In this document: in pieces, positions 1 through 6,162 of the stretch | How positions within the stretch are numbered: position 1 is the first letter of the stretch | Layout: every line of letters starts with the position of its first letter | Origin: Chloroflexota bacterium | Lineage (GTDB): Bacteria; Chloroflexota; Anaerolineae; J102 | NCBI GenBank assembly: GCA_013152695.1 | Contig: JAADFV010000142.1 | Coordinates: forward strand, 1 to 26,717 | Reading direction: 5' to 3' | DNA length: 26,717 bases | The notes under the pieces: model-generated | Database searches by the model: none | What the model saw: only the letters and a program-made list of their open reading frames with translations | Told to the model about the DNA's origin: nothing | Made by a program: the position numbers and the translations under genes

Positions 1-883
1 AGGATTCCTGCAGTTCGGCCACCCATTCACGGGCAATGGCAAGGGGGGGCAGGTCAGGTTCGGGGAAGTAGCGGTAATCGTGGGCCGACTCTTTGCTGCG
101 TTGTACATAGGTACGACCTTCATGTTCCAGCCAGCCCATCGTCACTTGCTCGACCTCACCGCCTGCCGCCAAGATGGCCGTTTGCCGTTGAATTTCGTAT
201 TCGAGGGCATTACGCACAGCGCGAAAGCTGTTGAGATTCTTGATCTCGACCTTGGTACCATATTCCGAGCTGCCACGCGGTCGTAAAGAGAGGTTGGCTT
301 CCATGCGCATAGCGCCTTTTTCCAGGTCGCCACTGCTGACACCAATGGCGATGAGGAGCTGACGCAGGCGGGTGAGGTACTCGTTGACCTCGTCGATAGA
401 ACGGAGGTCGGGTTCGGTCACAATTTCGAGAAGAGGGACACCGGCCCGATTGAGATCGACGAGACTGACGCCGTTCTGATGCACGAGTTTGCCGGTGTCT
501 TCTTCGAGATGTGCCCGCGTAATGCCTATGCGTTTGCGCCCTCCCTTTACATCGATATCGATCCAGCCCTCGTAGCAGAGAGGAAGCTCGTACTGGCTGA
601 TCTGGTAGCCTTTGGGCAGATCCGGGTAGGTGTAGTTTTTGCGCGCAAAAACCGCTTCGCTACCGATGGTACAATTGAGGGCGAGGCCGGCGCGGATGGT
701 CTGGGCCACAGCTTCACGATTGATCACAGGTAACATGCCGGGCATGGCCAGGCAGACCGGACAGGTATGCGAGTTCGGTTCGGCGTCAAAGACATCGGCG
801 CTACATGCACAAAACATTTTAGATTGGGTGATAAGCTGGGCATGTACCTCCATGCCCACAACAAGTTCGTATGCTGAGCTCAT
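1..883 (-). CDS. gatB: Asp-tRNA(Asn)/Glu-tRNA(Gln) amidotransferase subunit B (partial, C-terminus off the window)
   Basis: GatB activates the side-chain carboxylate of Glu-tRNA(Gln) or Asp-tRNA(Asn) by phosphorylation and then amidates it with ammonia channelled from GatA. Translating the minus strand from the ATG at 883 gives an open frame to the window edge, 294 residues of a protein that is usually about 480. The N-terminus has the family signature: GMEVHAQL near residues 10-17, then the zinc-site cysteines C25, C27, C41 and C44 in FCAC and CPVC, followed by PGMLPVIN. Further in are [17 protein letters not shown] and RMEANLS, both typical of the GatB catalytic cradle. The start overlaps the stop of the upstream small ORF as ATGA, which suggests translational coupling. 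The missing part is the helical/YqeY-like tail that contacts tRNA. The identification is secure; the C-terminus cannot be judged. Confidence 0.96.
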   Translation of the reverse strand, partial: MSSAYELVVGMEVHAQLITQSKMFCACSADVFDAEPNSHTCPVCLAMPGMLPVINREAVAQTIRAGLALNCTIGSEAVFARKNYTYPDLPKGYQISQYELPLCYEGWIDIDVKGGRKRIGITRAHLEEDTGKLVHQNGVSLVDLNRAGVPLLEIVTEPDLRSIDEVNEYLTRLRQLLIAIGVSSGDLEKGAMRMEANLSLRPRGSSEYGTKVEIKNLNSFRAVRNALEYEIQRQTAILAAGGEVEQVTMGWLEHEGRTYVQRSKESAHDYRYFPEPDLPPLAIAREWVAELQES

Positions 884-1140
884 GCTGTTTTTATATCAGG
901 AAGGGGAGGCAGATTGCGTGTCAGGGTCCAGGCATCGTTCTTCACATGATAGATAAGTTCGACGCGACCCAAGGATTCGAGCTGAACGCGGAAATGTAAG
1001 GCCATTGGGGTGCGCCAGCTTCGCTCGACCTTCATAACATCGAGGCGTTTATCCTGCCAAAGGATGGAGATGGGATGGTCGGGATAGCTGGCACCGGCAT
1101 AGGCGCTGACACTAACGGGAAGGGGGGCTTCAGTCGACAT
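880..1140 (-). CDS. Small protein of unknown function encoded between gatA and gatB
   Basis: An 86-residue soluble protein with no signal peptide or membrane segment. It overlaps the end of gatA by 11 bases and the start of gatB by 4 (ATGA), so it sits inside the gat operon and is probably co-translated. Its pattern is a tryptophan-anchored strand ([12 protein letters not shown]), then ERSWRTP, then HFRVQL, then GRVELIY, then a closing AWTLTR. This looks like a small beta-rich fold and resembles, from memory only, the short DUF6504-type proteins that share the spaced W...R..V...W....FRV....G..EL......W.L.R arrangement. No catalytic residues or metal ligands are evident. Its job is unknown; position suggests an accessory role in, or simple co-expression with, the amidotransferase. 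That the ORF is real is supported by the overlaps, which place it exactly between two conserved genes. Confidence 0.8.
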   Translation of the reverse strand: MSTEAPLPVSVSAYAGASYPDHPISILWQDKRLDVMKVERSWRTPMALHFRVQLESLGRVELIYHVKNDAWTLTRNLPPLPDIKTA

Positions 1141-2608
1141 GGGCTAAGGGGGGTTGCCGTAAATAGTGTTGGGTCGCCTGTTCAAAGGCGTAGGCGATTC
1201 TCAGGATGGTGCTTTCGGCAAAGGGCTTGCCGATGATTTGCAGGCCAACGGGCAGGTCCGCACCCTCTTCACGAATGAAGCCGGCCGGCACGGAGATGCA
1301 GGGAATACCGGCCAAAGCGGTGGGGAGGGTGAGGATATCGGTGAGGTAAAGTTCGACCGGGTCGCGAGGAGATTCGCCGATCTTGAAGGGAGGGATGGGG
1401 ACGACGGGAGCAACGAGGGCGTCGTAAGAGGTAAAGGCCTGCTCAAATTCCTGGCGGATAAGCGTGCGTACTTTCTGGGCTTTGAGATAGTATTCGTCGT
1501 AATAGCCGGCAGAAAGGGCGTAGGCGCCGAGAATGATGCGGCGTTTGACTTCGGGGCCAAAGCCCTGCCCCCGCGTCTGGCGATAATTCTCCCACATGGT
1601 TTCGGCCCCGGCACTGTAGCCAAAACGTACGCCGTCGTAACGGGACAGGTTGGCGCTGGCCTCGGCTGTAGCCACAAGATAATACACGGGCATGCCGTGG
1701 CGGGTGGTGGGAAGGGACATCTCCTCGACTTCGGCGCCGAGATCACGCAAGGTGCTCACAGCTTTGAGAATGGTTTCGCGGATGCCAGGGTGCATCCCTT
1801 CCGTGAAGTATTCGCGGGGTAGACCAAAGCGCATGCCACGAATATCAGGGACGAGCGCAGCTTCGTAATCAGGTACATCCACAGGCATGGTCGTACTGTC
1901 GCGTGGGTCAAGACCGGCGATAGCTTGCAGAAGGATGGCATTGTCACGGACATCTTTGCTAATCGGGCCGACCTGATCGAGAGAGGAGGCAAAGGCAACC
2001 ACACCCCAGCGCGATACTCGCCCATACGAAGGCCGCATCCCCACCATATTCGTCCATGAAGCCGGTTGGCGCACACTTCCGCCTGTATCTGTGCCCAAGG
2101 CGGCGACGGCCTCGCTCGCGGCCACAGCCGCAGCAGAACCACCACTGGAGCCGCCTGGCACACGCCGCAAATCATAGGGATTGTGCGAGGTGAAATAGGC
2201 AGAATTCTCCGTGCTCCAGCCCATGGCAAATTCGTCGGTGTTGGTCTTACCCAAAAAGACGGCGCCCCGCTGGCGCAGTCGTTGGCTCACCGTGGCTTCG
2301 TAAGGAGGCCTGAAGTTCTGCAAAATTCGGGAGGCGGCCGTGGTAGGCATACCCTTGAGAGTAATCATATCCTTGATCGCCAGGGGTACCCCTAAAATAG
2401 GATTGTCTTCACCTTCAGCACGGCGCTTGTCTGCTGCCGCTGCCTGTTCCAGCGCTAAATCAGGAGCAACATGCAAATAGGCTTTTACCTGGTCATCAAG
2501 GGCCTCAATACGGTCGAGATAAGCTTGCGTAAGTTCCACCGAGCTAATCTCACCCTTTTTGAGAAGTTGATGGCTGGCATGGATGGTAAGGGTAGTGAGG
2601 TCAATCAT
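1130..2608 (-). CDS. gatA: Asp-tRNA(Asn)/Glu-tRNA(Gln) amidotransferase subunit A
   Basis: GatA is the glutaminase of the GatCAB complex. It releases ammonia from glutamine for the transamidation carried out in GatB. The 492-residue length is normal for the family. The amidase signature is complete: catalytic K79 in GVPLAIKD, the glycine/serine loop GGSSGGS at 152-158 with the cis-serine S154, and the nucleophile S178 in GTDTGGSVRQPA. These three positions carry the same numbers as in the characterised Staphylococcus aureus GatA. The start ATG overlaps the gatC stop by 4 bases, and the end overlaps the next small ORF by 11, so gatC, gatA, orf86 and gatB form one transcription unit. One mild departure is SWTNMVGMRPSYGRVS where many GatA proteins read AFCGVVGLKPTYGRVS; the overall motif is kept. 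Confidence 0.97.
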   Translation of the reverse strand: MIDLTTLTIHASHQLLKKGEISSVELTQAYLDRIEALDDQVKAYLHVAPDLALEQAAAADKRRAEGEDNPILGVPLAIKDMITLKGMPTTAASRILQNFRPPYEATVSQRLRQRGAVFLGKTNTDEFAMGWSTENSAYFTSHNPYDLRRVPGGSSGGSAAAVAASEAVAALGTDTGGSVRQPASWTNMVGMRPSYGRVSRWGVVAFASSLDQVGPISKDVRDNAILLQAIAGLDPRDSTTMPVDVPDYEAALVPDIRGMRFGLPREYFTEGMHPGIRETILKAVSTLRDLGAEVEEMSLPTTRHGMPVYYLVATAEASANLSRYDGVRFGYSAGAETMWENYRQTRGQGFGPEVKRRIILGAYALSAGYYDEYYLKAQKVRTLIRQEFEQAFTSYDALVAPVVPIPPFKIGESPRDPVELYLTDILTLPTALAGIPCISVPAGFIREEGADLPVGLQIIGKPFAESTILRIAYAFEQATQHYLRQPPLAHVD

Positions 2609-2904
2609 TGACTGCCCTCCAACACGGCATGGACTTTGAAGTAGGAACCTTCACGGTCGGGGGCGTTGGCCAGCGCATCCTCGACAGGCAAGCTCGGTTC
2701 GGCTACGTCGGCGCGCATGACGCTGCGTAGGGGCAAGACTGTCGCGGTGGGTGGAACTTGCGAAGTATCGACTTCTTGCAATTGCGCCGCATAATCGAGC
2801 ACCGCCGAAAGCTGGCTGGCAAAAAGGGCTATCTCCTCGTCAGTCAGGTGCAATTTGACGAGCTCGGCCACATGTTTGACTTCTTCACTGCTAAATCGGG
2901 TCAT
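2605..2904 (-). CDS. gatC: Asp-tRNA(Asn)/Glu-tRNA(Gln) amidotransferase subunit C
   Basis: GatC is the small scaffold subunit that wraps around the GatA-GatB interface. The 99-residue protein has the family layout: an N-terminal helical part (EEVKHVAELVKLHLTDEE), the helix with FASQLSAVLDYAAQL, the LRSVMRADVAEPSL segment, and the diagnostic ALANAPDREGSYFKV near the C-terminus. It is the first gene of the gat operon; its stop overlaps the gatA start by 4 bases. No convincing Shine-Dalgarno sequence precedes the ATG, but a good extended -10 promoter lies about 55 bases upstream and would give a leader of roughly 50 bases. Confidence 0.96.
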   Translation of the reverse strand: MTRFSSEEVKHVAELVKLHLTDEEIALFASQLSAVLDYAAQLQEVDTSQVPPTATVLPLRSVMRADVAEPSLPVEDALANAPDREGSYFKVHAVLEGSQ

Positions 2905-2959
2905 CGGTAGAAAAGTAGGGGGTAAACTGATAGATGGATAGAGTTGTTAGCTGGCAGGC

Positions 2960-2968
2960 ATTATAGCA
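2960..2968 (-). promoter_or_regulatory. Extended -10 promoter for the gatCAB operon
   Basis: On the minus strand the sequence reads TGCTATAATGCC: a consensus TATAAT (2960-2965) with the TG extension one base upstream (2966-2968). No good -35 hexamer is seen at 16-18 bases, which is acceptable for an extended -10 promoter. Transcription would start near 2952, about 48 bases before gatC. Confidence 0.6.
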
Positions 2969-3009
2969 CGGCCAGGGCAAAACGCCACGAGCTTTGTGCC
3001 AGGTGCTGC

Positions 3010-4245
3010 TCAAGTACGATATTCACCATTGATGGTGACATATTCGTGGCTGAGATCGCAGGTCCACACCGTAGCACGACCGGGGCCGTCCCCCAATTTG
3101 AGCTCGATGAGGATTTCGGGTTGGGCAAAACGCTGGGCCGCGTCTGCTTCCTGGTAAGGGAGAGGAGTGCCGGCTGCAAGTAAGCGCAAAGGAGGAAGCA
3201 TGCTTTGCGCCTCGGTTCCGCCGCTAATGGCCAGGGTGGCGGCAGCCGGATCAAAGTCTACGCCGCTGGCACCGGCGGCAGCGAGAATACGCCCCCAATT
3301 GGCGTCTCCGCCATAAATGGCAGTCTTGACAAGAAGGGAGGTGGCGATAGTATTGGCGACACGATGCGCGGCTGTATCATCGCTTAGGCCTGAAACATCG
3401 ATGGTGACAAACTTGCTGGCGCCCTCGCCATCGCGCACGATGGCTTGAGCCAGAGAAATGGCAACCTCACTTAAAAGATTGACGAAGGCAGTGCCAGCGG
3501 GAGAGTCGAGACTGCTGATGGCTGTCTGGCCGGCCTCACCGTTGGCCAAAACGGCAACTGTGTCGTTGGTGCTGGTGTCACCATCCACGCTAATGCGATT
3601 GAAGGACTGGTCTGTGACAAGGCGCAGGGCTTTCTGTAACGCCGCGGGAGTGATGGCAGCATCCGTAACAATCACAGCAAGCATGGTGGCCATGTTGGGA
3701 TGGATCATACCTGCCCCTTTGGCAAAACCGGTAACAGTCACTTCCTGCCCCCCCACATCTGCCTGAGCCCAGGCAATTTTTCGACGAGTGTCGGTGGTCA
3801 TAATCGCGCCTGCGGCCGCTTCCAGATCAGAAGGAGCAGAGCCAAGCTGCTGTTGCAGCGCCGGTAGGGCGGCCTCGATACGAGCAAGGGGAAGGGGTTC
3901 GCCGATGACACCGGTCGACATCACCAAAGCTGAATGCTCAGGCAAGCCCAGGGTCGTCTCCAAAGCTTCGGCACTGCGACGGGCCCGTTGTAGACCCTCC
4001 TCACCGGTGACAGCGTTGGCAATACCGCTGTTGATGAGCACGGCCCTGATGGCCGTGTTATTGCGCGCCAGCAGGGCACGATCGTATTGCACAGGAGCAG
4101 CGGCGTAGCGATTCTGAGTAAAAACTGCGGCAGTTGTACAAGGGGTGGCACTGTAAACCAGAGCCAAATCAAGAGCAGGGGCGGGCTTGATGCCAGCATG
4201 AACACCGGCAAACTGAAAGCCACTTGGTAATTTGAAAATGTCCAT
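3010..4245 (-). CDS. argJ: Bifunctional ornithine acetyltransferase / N-acetylglutamate synthase
   Basis: ArgJ moves the acetyl group from N-acetylornithine to glutamate, and in the bifunctional form also uses acetyl-CoA, running the cyclic arginine pathway. The start is taken at 4245 (MDIFKLPSG) because a GGAAGGAA Shine-Dalgarno sequence lies just upstream; an ATG 33 bases earlier has no such support and adds an unrelated leader. The resulting 411 residues are normal. The autoprocessing and nucleophile site is at A186-T187 in HPNMATML; the oxyanion residues are in STGVIGEPLP (T111, G112); and the C-terminus ends with the usual INGEYRT. A small departure is NSGIANA where NSGNANA is usual. Whether it is mono- or bifunctional cannot be read from the sequence. 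It lies between thioredoxin and gatC, with its own promoter upstream. Confidence 0.95.
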   Translation of the reverse strand: MDIFKLPSGFQFAGVHAGIKPAPALDLALVYSATPCTTAAVFTQNRYAAAPVQYDRALLARNNTAIRAVLINSGIANAVTGEEGLQRARRSAEALETTLGLPEHSALVMSTGVIGEPLPLARIEAALPALQQQLGSAPSDLEAAAGAIMTTDTRRKIAWAQADVGGQEVTVTGFAKGAGMIHPNMATMLAVIVTDAAITPAALQKALRLVTDQSFNRISVDGDTSTNDTVAVLANGEAGQTAISSLDSPAGTAFVNLLSEVAISLAQAIVRDGEGASKFVTIDVSGLSDDTAAHRVANTIATSLLVKTAIYGGDANWGRILAAAGASGVDFDPAAATLAISGGTEAQSMLPPLRLLAAGTPLPYQEADAAQRFAQPEILIELKLGDGPGRATVWTCDLSHEYVTINGEYRT

Positions 4246-4247
4246 TA

Positions 4248-4255
4248 TTCCTTCC
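4248..4255 (-). promoter_or_regulatory. Ribosome binding site fixing the argJ start
   Basis: GGAAGGAA on the minus strand, 2 bases before ATG 4245 at its edge and with its AGG core about 5 bases away. It selects this ATG over the in-frame ATG 33 bases upstream. Confidence 0.7.
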
Positions 4256-4296
4256 AAAATAAAAAGAACTGGAGGCACGTAAGTGTTCCTCCAGTT
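4256..4296 (-). terminator. Hairpin plus T-rich tract between trxA and argJ
   Basis: On the minus strand AACTGGAGG (4296-4288) pairs perfectly with CCTCCAGTT (4275-4267). Inside, CAC and GTG can add three more pairs after a 2-base bulge. The 3' arm is followed by CTTTTTATTTT. This is a good intrinsic terminator, 43 bases after the thioredoxin stop. It also lies downstream of a promoter-like sequence for argJ, so it could act on the argJ leader. Confidence 0.72.
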
Positions 4297-4298
4297 GC

Positions 4299-4327
4299 AT
4301 TGTAATGGACATATTCGATGTTGTAAA
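4299..4327 (-). promoter_or_regulatory. Sigma-70-type promoter for argJ
   Basis: Minus strand: TTTACA (4327-4322), a 17-base spacer, TACAAT (4304-4299). Each hexamer differs from consensus at one position. Predicted start is near 4292, inside the 5' arm of the trxA terminator hairpin, giving an argJ leader of about 47 bases. Confidence 0.6.
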
Positions 4328-4338
4328 CAACTGCCTAC

Positions 4339-4740
4339 TCAGGCATCCAGCCACCGCTCAATCCGGCTGGCGAAAGCAGGGTAACCCTGAGCGCCGACCA
4401 CCCGATCGACTTCTTTGCCATCTTTGAAAAAGAGCACGGTGGGAATGCCCATAATGCCATAACGCCCAGGCGTGACAGGATTATGATCGACATCAAGCTT
4501 GGCCACAACCACGCGGCCGTCATATTCTACTGCCAGATCTTCGATGGTCGGGGCGATGACGTGACAGGGACCACACCATTCTGCCCACAAATCGACAATC
4601 GCCAGTTTATCTGCTTTGAGGATTTTTTCTTCGAACTCAGCATCGCTGATGTGAATGGGCTTGGGCCGGTTGGGATCATCGGTTTGGGGGTGTCGGGGGG
4701 CGGGACTGTTGCTGCCAAAGAGTTTCTTTACAAAAGACAT
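4339..4740 (-). CDS. trxA: Thioredoxin
   Basis: A cytoplasmic thiol-disulfide reductant. The protein has 133 residues, about 25 more than minimal thioredoxins, owing to a basic, proline-rich N-terminal extension (residues 1-27) with no signal peptide. The active site is WCGPC with C56 and C59, and the cis-proline P100 is in GIPTVLFF. The buried aspartate is D50 in VDLWAEW, and the C-terminal helix begins at GYPAFASRI. After WCGPC the sequence reads HVIAP where many thioredoxins have KMIAP. The ATG is preceded by a CTGGAGA Shine-Dalgarno sequence. The 198 bases upstream, back to the end of the radical SAM gene, contain no other gene; I could not pick a convincing promoter there. A terminator-type hairpin follows the stop. 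Confidence 0.95.
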   Translation of the reverse strand: MSFVKKLFGSNSPAPRHPQTDDPNRPKPIHISDAEFEEKILKADKLAIVDLWAEWCGPCHVIAPTIEDLAVEYDGRVVVAKLDVDHNPVTPGRYGIMGIPTVLFFKDGKEVDRVVGAQGYPAFASRIERWLDA

Positions 4741-4938
4741 ATTTATCTCCAGGTGGTTAAGGATGTTGAATTCGTGTTGGGGAACGTATCGCCATTCTAT
4801 GATGTGCTGAACAGCGAAAAAGTTACATCTGTGCTCATGTAATCTGCGGAAGGTGTATGCCGTTCAGGCCTTGGTGGCAGATTTTTGTAGGAAAATGAAA
4901 CGAAGATGAGCGGTACCCTCTACCTTGCCACACATGGT

Positions 4939-6162
4939 TCAATAGACAAAATCGCGCAGGTTGTAGGGCACGCGTTTGGGACCGGTGGGAGGAGAAGGAA
5001 GCGTTAGGCCGGCACGGATCGCTTGTTCCTGCGCCTCGATCCTGGCTGGAGTGGGCGGTTCGATCCCTTCGGCGCGGGCAATCGCCTCGTAGGGTGCGCC
5101 TGGATCTGCGACAAAAGGACTGAAGTAGATGATGTCGTGTCTATCCAGAGGCATGGCATTGAGGACAGCAGCGGTGTCGCGGCAGTGGCAATCATGAAAA
5201 CGCTCGCCCCCTACCCCCGTCAACACGATCACACCCACCTGCAATCCGGCCGCCTTCATGCGCCTGACAGCGTCCAGCATCATCGCCGCCGAACTGGGCT
5301 TGCGCAACCAGGTCAGCAATGCCTCACAGCCACTTTCCAGACCGATGTAGACACGCCGCACGCCCCGCCGCCATAGCTCACGGAAATCCTCCACCGACTT
5401 GCGCTCGGCACTGAGACCATCGACAAAGGCGTAGATGCCTCGCATGCCGAGGGGATGCCGGCGCAACCAGGTATGCTGCTCTCGAGGAGGAAGATGTCTG
5501 GGCATCACCGTAAATGTTTGGGCGAGGACATCCAGCAAAGGCAACAAACGAGGTTGGGGCACAATCAAGGCATTGGCATCGGCGAGAAATATGCTGCGGC
5601 GCAGGAGAATGCCTTCACCAAAATAAGCCAGCACCTGTCTGATATGTTCGGCAAACTCAGGAGGACGCTTAATACGAAAAGGCCGGTCTCGATAGAGCGC
5701 GCAAAAAATGCAGGTGTTGAAGGAACAGCCTTCGGTGGCCTGAAGTACCAAGGCCTGGTATTGGTCGGGAGGGAGGATGGAGATAGGTTTGTAGACACGG
5801 TGAAAGGCGGCTACATCCGCGGCATAGTCGAATTGATAGGCGCGCCTAAGCACTTCTTTGAGCTCAGGCTCGCTTGCGACCGCCAGCAAAGGTTCGATCT
5901 CTTGACGCACTTCTGCCAAAAGCTGCTCGCACTCATCCGCAGGCAACCATTGCCGTTGCCGTGGCCCCCCGCGTGGGCGCCAACGTGCCAGGACGCGACC
6001 GTCCAGGCCCCGGCGTAAATGGCGCCCGGCACGAAAGGTGCTGATAAGACGACCGCTTCGGTCGAAGGTATCGACATGATCAGGGGCAAAAGAGAGGGTG
6101 AGGGCGTCAGCAAGACGGGCATGAACGCTTTGACTGGGTGCTGGTTTCAGATCAACCTGCAT
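4939..6162 (-). CDS. Radical SAM protein of unknown specificity
   Basis: The 407-residue protein binds a [4Fe-4S] cluster through C146, C151 and C154 in EGCSFNTCIFC. This is the CX4CX2C spacing seen in radical SAM proteins carrying GCSYNxCTFC-like motifs, rather than CX3CX2C. Downstream, IFLADANALIV and the GLESGCEALL and GLQVGVIVLTGVGGE segments are typical of the radical SAM barrel (glycine-rich SAM contacts and the strand 4-6 region). The N-terminal 110 residues are basic and lack a known domain. The start at 6162 gives an 11-base overlap with the stop of the protease gene; the ATG at 6177 is possible, but the frame further upstream only mirrors the protease's acidic tail. Substrate is unknown; the PubMed-style label would be elongator-like or B12-less radical SAM oxidoreductase. 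Likely co-expressed with the protease. Confidence 0.86.
   Translation of the reverse strand: MQVDLKPAPSQSVHARLADALTLSFAPDHVDTFDRSGRLISTFRAGRHLRRGLDGRVLARWRPRGGPRQRQWLPADECEQLLAEVRQEIEPLLAVASEPELKEVLRRAYQFDYAADVAAFHRVYKPISILPPDQYQALVLQATEGCSFNTCIFCALYRDRPFRIKRPPEFAEHIRQVLAYFGEGILLRRSIFLADANALIVPQPRLLPLLDVLAQTFTVMPRHLPPREQHTWLRRHPLGMRGIYAFVDGLSAERKSVEDFRELWRRGVRRVYIGLESGCEALLTWLRKPSSAAMMLDAVRRMKAAGLQVGVIVLTGVGGERFHDCHCRDTAAVLNAMPLDRHDIIYFSPFVADPGAPYEAIARAEGIEPPTPARIEAQEQAIRAGLTLPSPPTGPKRVPYNLRDFVY

Noticed and set aside
1166..1822. A 218-residue plus-strand frame opposite gatA
   Set aside because: Glycine-rich antisense shadow of a conserved gene with intact catalytic residues.
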